DNA from: Verrucomicrobia bacterium UBA3841
Lineage (GTDB): Bacteria; Verrucomicrobiota; Kiritimatiellia; RFP12; UBA1067
NCBI GenBank assembly: GCA_002392765.1
Contig: DGHT01000050.1
Span: 1-11,680, forward strand
Reading direction: 5' to 3'
Length of the DNA: 11,680 nt
Part shown: in pieces, positions 1 through 6,605 of the stretch
How the letters are laid out: every line of letters begins with the position of its first letter
How positions within the stretch are numbered: position 1 is the stretch's first letter
Notes under the pieces: model-generated
Seen by the model: the letters and a program-made list of their open reading frames with translations, nothing else
Told to the model about the DNA's origin: nothing
Database searches by the model: none
Program-made: the position numbers and the translations under genes

Positions 1-25
1 CTGCATCCTAAGTGGCAAAGTCGGG
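1..25 (+). mobile_element. Right end (terminal inverted repeat) of an IS copy lying left of the window
   Basis: Read outside to inside on the minus strand, this segment begins CCCGACTTTGCCACTT. The same 16 bases open the IS that starts at 11237 on the plus strand, and identity continues imperfectly to about 22 of 25 positions. The orientation is what is expected for the right end of an element whose transposase points in the + direction, the same direction as the copy on the right. Only the terminus is in the window and no transposase sequence can be read. The outer boundary at base 25 is inferred from where the match stops; a target-site duplication cannot be judged. Confidence 0.6.
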
Positions 26-150
26 ACAAACACCTGCGCGGCGGACGCACAGGGTATCCCCCTCGCACGGCGAGTCCGCGAAGCGGATGCTCTGGCAGGG
101 GTGCGCGTCTCTCCCCGGGTTTTGTAATTCCTGCTTTCCTCAGATAGTGG
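26..150. other. Unassigned stretch between IS end and first promoter, with small hairpins
   Basis: No gene is recognised. A reading frame open from base 2 runs through the IS end and stops with TAA at 125-127; it has no start in the window and no recognisable motif, so it may be the 3' tail of a broken gene or chance. Small GC-rich hairpins are possible: CTCGC 62-66 with GCGAG 70-74, and TCCGC 75-79 with GCGGA 83-87. The latter arm could instead pair with GCGGAC at 41-46. A GGGG (98-101) and CCCC (113-116) pair followed by TTTT at 120-123 could be a weak terminator for something upstream. Confidence 0.3.
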
Positions 151-179
151 TTGATTATGCCGTGTTGCTATGATACAAT
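151..179 (+). promoter_or_regulatory. Sigma-70-type promoter for the SnoaL-like gene
   Basis: TTGATT at 151-156 and TACAAT at 174-179 are separated by exactly 17 bases. The -10 is preceded by TGA (171-173), giving an extended -10 (TGnTACAAT). The predicted start of transcription near 186 leaves a leader of about 20 bases before the ATG at 207. Confidence 0.65.
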
Positions 180-206
180 GTATTTGTTCTTGAAAAGAGA
201 AACAAG

Positions 207-638
207 ATGAACAACAAAGTCAACGAGAGAAACCGCGAGGCGATGCGCCTCTTCGAGAAGTGCATCAACACGAACGACATTGAGCTGGGACGCAAGCTCA
301 TCGCGGAAACGGCGGCGTTCGACACGCCGGTCTCGCCCACGCCGCTCTATGGCGCAGAGGGATACCTGAGCGTCGTCAGCCTCATGCGGAAAAGCTTCCC
401 GGATGTGCAGTGGAAGCTTGTCGACATGGTGACGGACGAGAAGACGGTCGCCGTCCAGTGGGAGTGTTCCGGAACGTTCAACGGCGAAGCGGCGTTCGCC
501 GGGCTTCAGCCGAACGGACGCAGGTTCACGACCACGGTCATGAACTTCTACTCGTTCGACGCAGACGGAAAGATTTGCAAGGACGTCGCCGCAACCGGCA
601 TCGCGGGCATCCTGCAAGGTATTGGCGCGATACCATGA
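207..638 (+). CDS. SnoaL/NTF2-like (ester cyclase-like) small protein
   Basis: A 143-residue soluble protein with the length and layout of the SnoaL-like/NTF2-like fold, a cone-shaped alpha+beta barrel: an N-terminal helix with NREAMRLFEKCINT, a strand-helix stretch with a mid-region segment SFPDVQWKLVDMVTDEKTVAVQWECSG, and a C-terminal pair with FTTTVMNFYSFDADGKI. In this family the stretch of pathogen-to-antibiotic homologues includes polyketide cyclases, but most small anaerobe members have no known substrate, so only the fold is called. The start is preceded by a weak AAAGAGA ribosome site (194-200). It has its own promoter at 151-179. It lies first in a + strand group that continues, beyond the ATPase, with transporter-like, flavodoxin and VOC genes; its TGA at 636-638 is followed by about 50 bases without a clear terminator. 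There is no signal peptide or membrane segment, so a cytoplasmic protein is expected. Confidence 0.75.
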   Translation: MNNKVNERNREAMRLFEKCINTNDIELGRKLIAETAAFDTPVSPTPLYGAEGYLSVVSLMRKSFPDVQWKLVDMVTDEKTVAVQWECSGTFNGEAAFAGLQPNGRRFTTTVMNFYSFDADGKICKDVAATGIAGILQGIGAIP

Positions 639-691
639 TGTCTATTGTAGATGGGCTTTCTCCGTCTCGTGGATTTGCTCGACGCTGCCCG

Positions 692-749
692 CCAAAATAA
701 ACGGTAGTTTAGTTTGGTGGCCACCAGAATAAACGATCCATTATTTTGG
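692..749. repeat. 58-bp imperfect palindrome upstream of the ATPase promoter
   Basis: The two 29-base arms are inverted copies of each other around a centre at 720/721, matching at 23 of 29 positions. The outer nine bases pair perfectly (CCAAAATAA 692-700 with TTATTTTGG 741-749), as do the inner twelve (TGGTGGCCACCA 715-726). The arms also contain a direct repeat AATAAACG at 696-703 and 728-735, 32 bases apart. The right edge ends four bases before the -35 box of the ATPase promoter. It could be an operator, the terminator of the upstream gene (no T-run follows on the + strand), or the footprint of a small mobile element. Confidence 0.75.
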
Positions 750-752
750 TTG

Positions 753-781
753 TTGACGGAACAAGCCAATTATGCTATACT
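753..781 (+). promoter_or_regulatory. Strong promoter for the ATPase gene, predicting a leaderless mRNA
   Basis: TTGACG at 753-758 and TATACT at 776-781 have a 17-base spacer, and TGC at 773-775 makes an extended -10. Transcription should start at about 788-790, which coincides with the ATG at 790. An ATG at 772 in the same frame overlaps the -10 box and would be outside the transcript, so it is rejected as the start. Confidence 0.75.
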
Positions 782-789
782 TTGGCCCA

Positions 790-2007
790 ATGAAACGCAT
801 ATACGAGACAGTCCTTGCCGAACATTTCGCTGAGCTGCGACAAATGGCGTTTTTGTCCGGCCCACGCCAGGTTGGCAAGACGACATTGGCGAAGGTTGCC
901 TTGCCGGATGGACATTATCTTTCGTACGACAAGTCATCTGACGCCGCACTTATTATGAGGGGAGCCGAGGCTGTTGCCGGAGAACTCGGGCTTTCGTCGC
1001 ATGAAGCACGTCTCGAACAGGGGGCTGTCCTGTTTGACGAAATCCACAAGTTCCCTCGATGGAAGCAATTTCTAAAAGGCTTTTTCGATGTTTACGGAGA
1101 CAACCGCAAGCTGAAGATCGCCGTTACTGGCAGTGCGCGTCTTGACGTTTACAAACGTGGCGGCGACAGCATGATGGGGCGTTATTTCCCATATCGGATA
1201 CATCCTCTTTCGGCTGGAGAGGTGGCTTCGGCAAAGGTCAAGGTGGAATCCATGTTTCAGGAAGAGAAGGACGTTTCACCGGAGACGATTGACACACTTC
1301 TTGAACTTGGAGGGTATCCTGAGTCATTCTTGAATGGAACGGACCGGTTCCACCGGAGATGGCAGAAGCTCAGGCTTGAATTGATTTTTTCGCAAGACCT
1401 TCGCGATTTGAGCCGTGTGCAGGACGTCTATCAGGTTCAGCGGCTGGCTGAATTGCTTGCGGCACGTGTCTCCGGCGGCGTGAACTATGCTTCGCTGGCA
1501 GAAGATTTGAGTGTTTCGCCTCCTGCCGTGAAGAATTGGCTTGTGCTTCTCCAGAGTGTGTTCTATTGCTACGAAGTGCGGCCATGGAGCAGGAATGTCG
1601 CCAGCTCAATCAGGAAACAGCCGAAGATATACCTTTGGGACTGGAGCGAAGTGCGGGACGCAGGCGCACGTCGCGAGAACTTCATCGCCTCGCATCTGCT
1701 GAAGACAGTCCATTTCTGGACAGACGTCGGGCTCGGTGATTTTGACCTTCACTATCTGCGTGACAAGATGCAAAGAGAGGTTGATTTCCTCGTTACAAAG
1801 GACGGCAAGCCGTTCATGCTGATTGAATGCAAGAGTTCGGGCAGGGAGCCTCTCAGCTCGGCGCTTGTGTATTTCAAGAAAACGCTTGATGTCCCGTTGG
1901 CCTGGCAGGTCTGTTTCGATATGCCGCAATCGGGATTTGATCCCTCTGACGCATCTTTGTCGCCGTCACGAATCGCAGTTGCCGACCTTCTGAAGATACT
2001 GGTGTGA
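790..2007 (+). CDS. AAA-14/DUF4143 ATPase
   Basis: A 405-residue protein counted from ATG 790. The N-terminal AAA-14 domain has a Walker A loop GPRQVGKTT at residues 24-32, a Walker B VLFDEIHK with D83-E84, and a sensor-like segment AVTGSARLDVYKRGG. A helical winged-helix-like region (SLAEDLSVSPPAVKNWL) follows. The C-terminal DUF4143 part has a nuclease-fold-like pattern REVDFLV near residue 330 and LIECKSS near 345, an E-x-D...ExK arrangement resembling PD-(D/E)XK proteins; whether it cuts DNA is unknown. This family is abundant in anaerobe genomes but has no settled function. Start choice: MKRIYET is the usual family start, and the extended -10 promoter predicts transcription beginning at this ATG, so no ribosome site is expected. 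Base composition by eye is more AT-rich than the flanking genes, and it separates the SnoaL-like gene from the rest of its cluster, which suggests an acquired cassette. The next gene begins 15 bases after its stop. Confidence 0.9.
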   Translation: MKRIYETVLAEHFAELRQMAFLSGPRQVGKTTLAKVALPDGHYLSYDKSSDAALIMRGAEAVAGELGLSSHEARLEQGAVLFDEIHKFPRWKQFLKGFFDVYGDNRKLKIAVTGSARLDVYKRGGDSMMGRYFPYRIHPLSAGEVASAKVKVESMFQEEKDVSPETIDTLLELGGYPESFLNGTDRFHRRWQKLRLELIFSQDLRDLSRVQDVYQVQRLAELLAARVSGGVNYASLAEDLSVSPPAVKNWLVLLQSVFYCYEVRPWSRNVASSIRKQPKIYLWDWSEVRDAGARRENFIASHLLKTVHFWTDVGLGDFDLHYLRDKMQREVDFLVTKDGKPFMLIECKSSGREPLSSALVYFKKTLDVPLAWQVCFDMPQSGFDPSDASLSPSRIAVADLLKILV

Positions 2008-2022
2008 AGGTGTGGTTTTCCC

Positions 2023-2535
2023 ATGAAAGCGATACTCTACGCATTTCTGGCGGCGGTTTTCTACGCCATAAACATCCCGGTGTCAAAGGTGCTGCTACGG
2101 GACGTGGGGCCTACTACCATGGCTGCGCTTCTCTATCTCGGCGCGGGCATCGGCATTGCGCTTCTCTCGCTTCTGAACACTCATGACCGCAAGGCGTCCG
2201 CGCCGCTGACGCGCCGGGACATGCCGTTCGTGGGGGCGTTGTTCTCGTTCGTCTTGCTGAAGGAGTGCTTGTCGTGGATGTATCTCGCGGCGCCGGGCGT
2301 GATGGTCGCGGGGGCGGCGCTTGTCGTCGTCGACACGCTCGTGCGGCACCACACCCATCCGCACCAGCACACCTTCACGCATTTCCACGGCGGCTGCGTC
2401 CACACGCATACGATCACGCATACCCGCGGACACGACCATTTTATTACGGACGGCGCACACTTGCACAGGCATCCTTCCTCGGTGCTTGAACGAGAACTTG
2501 TCGATTGCTGGCATAACAATGGAACATCGATATGA
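2023..2535 (+). pseudogene. Internally deleted EamA/DMT-family transporter with His-rich tail
   Basis: The 170-residue product joins the two ends of an EamA-family transporter. Residues 1-67 match the N-terminus (two membrane segments with FYAINIPVSKVLL and LYLGAGIG). Residues 68-108 match the C-terminal end (GALFSFVLLKECLSW and a final membrane segment, then VVVDTLVRHH). The tail at about 109-150 holds some 15 histidines, as in full-length relatives, which suggests metal binding. Full-length relatives have ten membrane segments and around 300 residues before such a tail, so about 140 residues, six segments, are missing in frame. The junction lies near 2220-2235, at MPFVG, where the intact protein would have PFV-G at both sites; a deletion between short repeats would explain it. 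The frame stays open, so a four-segment product could be made, but normal transport is unlikely. Start ATG 2023 lies after an AAGGTG-like site overlapping the ATPase stop; transcription probably comes from the ATPase promoter. Confidence 0.8.
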
Positions 2536-2545
2536 GGATGAGTAA

Positions 2546-3277
2546 ATGATAGGCATGGGTTCGATAGTAAACGCCGCCGCAATCGTCGCTGGCGGATTGG
2601 TTGGCCTTGTGGCGGGCAAGGCCATCAGCGAGCGCATAAGAACGACGCTAGTCTCCGGGATGGCCGTCGGCACGCTGTTCGTCGGCGCGAGTTCGACGTT
2701 CTCCAAGATGCTGTCGGCCGGCGCTGACGGCGGGATGGAGTGCCGCGGCGCGCTCATGCTCGTCATATCGCTTGCGGTCGGCGCGGTAGCAGGCGAGCTT
2801 GTCGACATCGACGGCAAACTTGAGAGTTTTGGCGTGTGGCTCCGCCGCGTTTCGCACAACGAGAGCGACGGCTCGTTCCTTAACGGTTTCGTTACCGCAT
2901 CCCTGACATACTGCATCGGGGCGATGGCGATACTCGGTGCGCTGGAGGACGGGCTTCGTGGCGACCCTTCGCTTCTCTACCTGAAATCCGCAATGGACGG
3001 CATTTTCACGGTTGCGCTCACGGCCTCGTTTGGCAAGGGCGTTGTCTTCTCGGCCATCCCTATTCTGCTATATCAAGGGGGTATCACTATCGCGGCATAT
3101 CCTCTGCGCCAAGTGATGACGACCGACGCGCTCGACGCTATTTCCCTGACTGGCGGAGTGCTCATATTCTGCGTCGGATGGAACATCCTCTGGCGTGAAA
3201 AGAAAATCCGCGTGGCGAACCTGCTGCCGTCGCTGGCCGTCGCCGTGGCGTGGGCGCTCGTCAAAGGCGGGTTGTGA
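2546..3277 (+). CDS. DUF554 (YqgA-like) membrane protein
   Basis: A 243-residue polytopic inner-membrane protein recognisable as DUF554, the family of E. coli YqgA and Bacillus YdfK. Diagnostic stretches are the N-terminal GSIVNAAAIVAGGLVG, the helix around SERIRTTLVSGMAVG, the central GAMAILGALEDGLRGDPS and LYLKSAMDGIFTVALTASFG, and the C-terminal VGWNILW...VANLLPSLAVAVAW. About seven hydrophobic segments are visible. Length matches the family (roughly 230-240). The family is called a putative membrane transporter but its substrate is not known, so none is assigned. The start is supported by GAGG at 2534-2537, eight bases upstream, which overlaps the end of the EamA remnant; the 10-base gap and this overlap argue for co-transcription with it. 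Codon use is GC-rich like the flavodoxin that follows. Confidence 0.88.
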   Translation: MIGMGSIVNAAAIVAGGLVGLVAGKAISERIRTTLVSGMAVGTLFVGASSTFSKMLSAGADGGMECRGALMLVISLAVGAVAGELVDIDGKLESFGVWLRRVSHNESDGSFLNGFVTASLTYCIGAMAILGALEDGLRGDPSLLYLKSAMDGIFTVALTASFGKGVVFSAIPILLYQGGITIAAYPLRQVMTTDALDAISLTGGVLIFCVGWNILWREKKIRVANLLPSLAVAVAWALVKGGL

Positions 3278-3327
3278 CCCAAAGGGGAAAGGCGGTTTCG
3301 GGCGGCTGTGCGCCGATTCGAGGAAAC

Positions 3328-3335
3328 AAAGGAGG
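3328..3335 (+). promoter_or_regulatory. Strong Shine-Dalgarno deciding the flavodoxin start
   Basis: AAAGGAGG sits 7 bases before ATG 3343. An ATG at 3250 in the same frame lies inside the end of the DUF554 gene, has no such site, and would add 31 basic, non-family residues ahead of the signal-like segment. The start at 3343 is therefore preferred. Confidence 0.9.
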
Positions 3336-3342
3336 ATACGAA

Positions 3343-3972
3343 ATGAAAGTTCTGTTGATGATACTTGGCATCGTCGTCGTTGCCGCGATTGCAGTGGTGG
3401 CGGGATGCCGAATAATGGCAAGCCGCTCGACGGAGGCGACGGTGGCACTGACGGCAAAGCTGCCGGGCAAGATCGCGGTTGTCTACTATTCCCAATCGAA
3501 GGTCGGCAACACGGCGACGGTCGCGAAGTGGATCGCCAAGCACACGGGCGGCGAGCTTGTCACGATCGAAGCCGTCGAGGCGTATCCCGACTCCTACGGC
3601 GACACGCTTAAGGCTGCGGAGAAGGATATGGAGAATGGAGGGACGCGCGCGATAAAGGCCGTCCCTCCGCTCGACGGCTACGACGTGGTGTTCATCGGCT
3701 CGCCGATCTGGTACGGAACGTACGCGCCTCCGGTCGCGGAATTCTTCAAGACGCATTCGTTTGCTGGCAAGACGGTCGTGCCGTTCTGCACGCACGGAGG
3801 CGGAGGAGCGGGCCGCTACTTCGTGGACGTGCGCAAGGCATGTCCTGCCGCGACGGTCAAGGAAGGGCTCACGATTCGCGGCTCGAACCAGATTGAGCGC
3901 CGCCTGGGTACGGGCGTGACGGTGCATCATACGGAAGACGACATCGTCAACTGGCTCAACGCTGTTTTTTGA
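3343..3972 (+). CDS. Flavodoxin with lipoprotein-like N-terminus
   Basis: A 209-residue protein of the Flavodoxin_4 type, expected to bind FMN and carry electrons. The FMN phosphate loop is SQSKVGNT at residues 50-57 after strand IAVVYY. The family-typical GSPIWYGTYAPPV spans 119-131, and CTHGGGG spans 149-155, a region that in relatives lies next to the flavin. The N-terminus has a short hydrophobic stretch followed by VVAGC with Cys22, which fits a lipobox-like site; this would anchor the protein outside the cytoplasm, unusual for a flavodoxin, although an uncleaved membrane anchor is equally possible. The start at 3343 is set by AAAGGAGG 7 bases upstream. It follows DUF554 by 65 bases and precedes the VOC gene by 79 bases, all on the + strand. 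A functional partner is not evident in the window. Identification of the flavodoxin fold is firm; location is inference. Confidence 0.9.
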   Translation: MKVLLMILGIVVVAAIAVVAGCRIMASRSTEATVALTAKLPGKIAVVYYSQSKVGNTATVAKWIAKHTGGELVTIEAVEAYPDSYGDTLKAAEKDMENGGTRAIKAVPPLDGYDVVFIGSPIWYGTYAPPVAEFFKTHSFAGKTVVPFCTHGGGGAGRYFVDVRKACPAATVKEGLTIRGSNQIERRLGTGVTVHHTEDDIVNWLNAVF

Positions 3973-4040
3973 TTGTTTTTGAACAACAACGCCATTGTTT
4001 TCACGCGTCACCGGCGGCGTGGAATCGACGAACAAAGCGC

Positions 4041-4046
4041 AGGAGG
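4041..4046 (+). promoter_or_regulatory. Shine-Dalgarno deciding the VOC start
   Basis: AGGAGG ends 5 bases before ATG 4052. Two later in-frame ATGs (4073 and 4097) have no comparable site, although MKLTRLHH from 4097 is where many relatives begin, so the first 15 residues are a short extension. Confidence 0.8.
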
Positions 4047-4051
4047 AATAG

Positions 4052-4486
4052 ATGACAGATGAACAGATAGACATGATCGGGCAACGAAACAACGCCATGA
4101 AACTGACACGTCTTCATCATGTGGCCGTAATATGCTCGGACTACCACCGCAGCCTCGAATTCTACACAAACACGCTGGGGCTGCGCCTGATAGCCGAGAA
4201 CTACCGCGCCAACCGAAAGTCTTACAAGGCGGATCTCGCCCTCGGCGACGATTACGTGGTCGAGCTGTTCTCGTTCCCGTCTCCGCCCAGCCGCGTCACG
4301 AATCCCGAGGCGGCCGGCTTGCGACATCTCGCCTTCGCCACGGACGATCTTGACGCGGCGCTTGCAGAACTGGACAAGGCCGGAATTCCTCACGAGGAAG
4401 TGCGCACTGATGAATACACGGGAAAGCGTTTCTTCTTCTTCCGCGACCCGGACAACCTTCCCGTCGAAATATACGAGGACCTTTAA
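4052..4486 (+). CDS. gloA2: YaeR/GloA2-type VOC metalloprotein (glyoxalase I-like)
   Basis: A 144-residue vicinal oxygen chelate protein closest in pattern to E. coli YaeR. Shared stretches are LHHVAVICSDY, SYKADLALG, VELFSFPSPPSRV, GLRHLAF, YTGKRFFFFRDPD and LPVEIYED. Two beta-alpha-beta-beta-beta modules carry the metal-ligand positions of glyoxalase I: His23, Glu71, His92 and Glu139. All four are present, so metal binding is likely. The family resembles lactoylglutathione lyase, but the true substrate of YaeR proteins is not established, and a thiol-aldehyde role is inference. The start is set by AGGAGG 5 bases upstream; the first 15 residues exceed the usual family length (about 129). It is the last + strand gene and runs towards tlyA, converging with 56 bases between their stops; no clear terminator hairpin with a T-run is seen there. 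Confidence 0.92.
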   Translation: MTDEQIDMIGQRNNAMKLTRLHHVAVICSDYHRSLEFYTNTLGLRLIAENYRANRKSYKADLALGDDYVVELFSFPSPPSRVTNPEAAGLRHLAFATDDLDAALAELDKAGIPHEEVRTDEYTGKRFFFFRDPDNLPVEIYEDL

Positions 4487-4542
4487 AACGGCCTCTCCGC
4501 CTGCGCCTCCTTCTGGCGGCGGTACAAGCGGCCGTCGAAACG

Positions 4543-5292
4543 CTAATTCGGGCGGCTGTCGCGCTTTCGCCAGTACGCCAGATATTCGATATTGCCTTTT
4601 TCCCGCCCCGGGACGGGGGAGACCGCGGTTCCCAGCGATTCGAGCCCCAGCGTACCCGCGGCGAACGACAGTATCGATTCGAGCGCCGCCCGGCGAAGGT
4701 TTTCGTCCCGCACCAGACCTCCAGGGGCGTTGCCTTTGCCGACTTCGAACTGCGGTTTGACGAGTGCCACGATTTCCCCTCCCGGCGCCAGCACTTCCGC
4801 GATCGGCGGCAGAATCAGCTTGAGCGAAATGAACGACACGTCCGTCACTGCCAGCGCGGGCGTTTCCGGGAGATCCCCTGCCGTCATGTACCGGGCGTTG
4901 AAATTTTCCCTGACCCACACGCGCGGATCCGACCTCAGGGAATACGCCAGCTGGTTCGTCCCGACGTCGACCGCCATTACCCGTCTCGCGCCGTGCTGCA
5001 GGAGACAGTCGGTGAAGCCGCCGGTCGAGCTTCCCACGTCGAGACACGTTTTCCCTCCGGCCGAAAGACCCGGGAAAAAATCGAACGCGCCCTGGAGCTT
5101 TTCGCCGCCCCTTGAGACGAATCTCGGGGGGCATTCGATTTCGATGGTGTCGTTTTCGCCCACGGTCCGCGACGCCTTGCGCTCCACCTGTCCGCGCACG
5201 CGCACTTTCCCCGCCATGGTCAGCGCCTGCGCGAGGGTCCTGGAAGCGCACAGACCGCGCTGCACCAAAGCCTGGTCGAGTCTCTGCTTCAC
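4543..5292 (-). CDS. tlyA: TlyA-family rRNA 2'-O-methyltransferase
   Basis: A 249-residue protein with the standard TlyA layout. An S4 RNA-binding domain occupies about residues 1-60 (RLDQALVQRGLCASRTLAQAL). The FtsJ-like Rossmann methyltransferase follows, with the S-adenosylmethionine motif LDVGSSTGGFTDCLLQHGA at 84-102. The K-D-K-E catalytic tetrad is complete: Lys65, Asp151, Lys179 and Glu236, each within a few positions of the mycobacterial enzyme. Relatives methylate cytidine 2'-OH groups in 16S and/or 23S rRNA, and some carry the historical label haemolysin A. The start is GTG, not ATG: GTGA at 5289-5292 overlaps the stop of the PEGA gene by 4 bases, so translation is probably coupled. 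It is the last gene of the metG operon. The catalytic assignment is strong; which ribosomal subunit it modifies is not visible. Confidence 0.95.
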   Translation of the reverse strand: MKQRLDQALVQRGLCASRTLAQALTMAGKVRVRGQVERKASRTVGENDTIEIECPPRFVSRGGEKLQGAFDFFPGLSAGGKTCLDVGSSTGGFTDCLLQHGARRVMAVDVGTNQLAYSLRSDPRVWVRENFNARYMTAGDLPETPALAVTDVSFISLKLILPPIAEVLAPGGEIVALVKPQFEVGKGNAPGGLVRDENLRRAALESILSFAAGTLGLESLGTAVSPVPGREKGNIEYLAYWRKRDSRPN

Positions 5293-6605
5293 GGCTCCGA
5301 GTCCAGCATTTCTGGTTCCCCGCGGATGTTTATTCGGGGGACGGGGTAGAGGATGCCTTCGCGAATCCTGATGAACATCGTATTTTCGTTCTGGGATTCG
5401 AGGATGCCCTCGATAACTCCCGTGTCCGTAGTCACTCTTATGTTCGGAATGAACAGTTTCCGGAGCTTCGCCCGGATCTGCACGGCCTTCGAAGACTCGA
5501 CGGTCACGTTTTTCCTTGCCTCGGCATAGCCCCTTTTTCTTATCGCGACGGTATGCGGACCTTCTTTCACGTCCGGTATCGTCAAAATGTCGCTTTCCTC
5601 CGCGCCGGGAGTTCCGGAGCGCGTGGATCCGGCCGGTTTCCCGTCCAGAAGAATGACGGCCCCAGGCGGATTGCTAACGATTTCCAGCCTGCCCAGTATG
5701 TTGGAAAGGACGAATTCCTCCGTCAGGGCCTTGCCGCGCTCCACCTTCACGGTTTTCTCGACAGGGGCGTGCCCGTCGAGTTCGGCGCGGATGGTGTGCG
5801 TCCCGGCCTTGATCTTTTTGATCGAAACCGGAGCGCGGCCTTCCGCATGGCCGTCCACGTAGAACCGCGCGCCTTCGGGTCGCGAGAGGAGATTCAGGGA
5901 TCCCGGAAGCTCTTCCATAGTCACGAATACCCGCTCGACCTCCCCGGCGGGTACGGATATGTCGCGCGTCTCTTCGGAGTAGCCTTTTTTCCTGAGCACG
6001 ATGGATATGCGGCCTTTGGGGATGTTCGATACCGAAACCGGCGTTTTGCCGCGCGAGACGCCGTTGAGTATCACGTCGGCGCCTTCGGGATCGGTCTTTA
6101 CTTCGACGGTCCCGGAATCGACGGGGAGCTTGACATTGTGCACGAGGGGCTTTCTGCCGTAGAACTTGACTTCCAGCTTTCTTTCGAGGTAGCCGTTTTT
6201 GCGCAGAAGAAGGTAGTGGACGTTCCTCGCGTCGAGCGTCGTTATGAGACGCGGCGTCTCGCCGAGGGAGTATCCGTCCACGGTTATCTCCGCGCCTTCG
6301 GGTTCGCTCGTGACGAGCAGCAGCCCCTTGACGGGTTTCATGTCGCAGTGGCACGTCTTGGAAAGGGACGTGTCCGGCGTGAATATCGTGTCCTCCGGCT
6401 CGTATCCGGCGAGGGCGAAAGAGACCTGGTGCGCGACGTTCGCCGGAAGATACGCCGACGTGGGCGTGGCGCCGCACGGCTTGCCGTCGATTGCAACCGA
6501 CGCGCCGGACGGCACCGACGTGAATTCCGCGCGGACTGTCGCGCTTTCCGCGCGCGCGAACGCCGCGGCCAGGAGAAACGCGGCGAGAGTGGCTGTCTTT
6601 CTCAT
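5289..6605 (-). CDS. Exported protein with five PEGA repeats
   Basis: A 438-residue protein. A signal peptide with basic MRK and a hydrophobic core ends near ARA-ES (cleavage after residue 19). Five PEGA repeats of about 70 residues follow, with cores at SVPSGASVAIDGKPCG (30-45), SEPEGAEITVDGYSLGETP (100-118), TDPEGADVILNGVSRGKTP (171-189), SRPEGARFYVDGHAEGRAP (241-259) and SNPPGAVILLDGKPAG (311-326). The C-terminal 384-438 segment, with IPNIRVTTDTGVIEGILES, is a separate small beta-rich domain of unknown type. PEGA domains are beta-sandwich modules of exported surface or periplasmic proteins; no enzyme motif is present. A cysteine pair (85, 87) occurs only between repeats 1 and 2. The ATG at 6605 overlaps the FHA stop as ATGA and has AAAGGA about 8 bases upstream. 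It is co-translated with the FHA protein and is likely a partner of it in the envelope. Confidence 0.9.
   Translation of the reverse strand: MRKTATLAAFLLAAAFARAESATVRAEFTSVPSGASVAIDGKPCGATPTSAYLPANVAHQVSFALAGYEPEDTIFTPDTSLSKTCHCDMKPVKGLLLVTSEPEGAEITVDGYSLGETPRLITTLDARNVHYLLLRKNGYLERKLEVKFYGRKPLVHNVKLPVDSGTVEVKTDPEGADVILNGVSRGKTPVSVSNIPKGRISIVLRKKGYSEETRDISVPAGEVERVFVTMEELPGSLNLLSRPEGARFYVDGHAEGRAPVSIKKIKAGTHTIRAELDGHAPVEKTVKVERGKALTEEFVLSNILGRLEIVSNPPGAVILLDGKPAGSTRSGTPGAEESDILTIPDVKEGPHTVAIRKRGYAEARKNVTVESSKAVQIRAKLRKLFIPNIRVTTDTGVIEGILESQNENTMFIRIREGILYPVPRINIRGEPEMLDSEP

Noticed and set aside
2341..2500. A short-period repeat or CRISPR-like array in the histidine codons (CAC/CAT)
   Set aside because: The repetition comes from codons of the His-rich tail; no regular repeat-spacer spacing exists.
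2095..2916. A 273-codon minus-strand frame across the EamA and DUF554 genes
   Set aside because: Opposite strand of two recognisable membrane proteins; its composition is a by-product of their codons.
3073..4098. A 341-codon minus-strand frame
   Set aside because: Lies opposite the DUF554 and flavodoxin genes, which have family motifs and a strong ribosome site.
4487..4542. Terminator between the converging VOC and tlyA genes
   Set aside because: Short GC-rich pairings such as CCGCC with GGCGG are possible, but neither strand has the expected T-run or a long stem.
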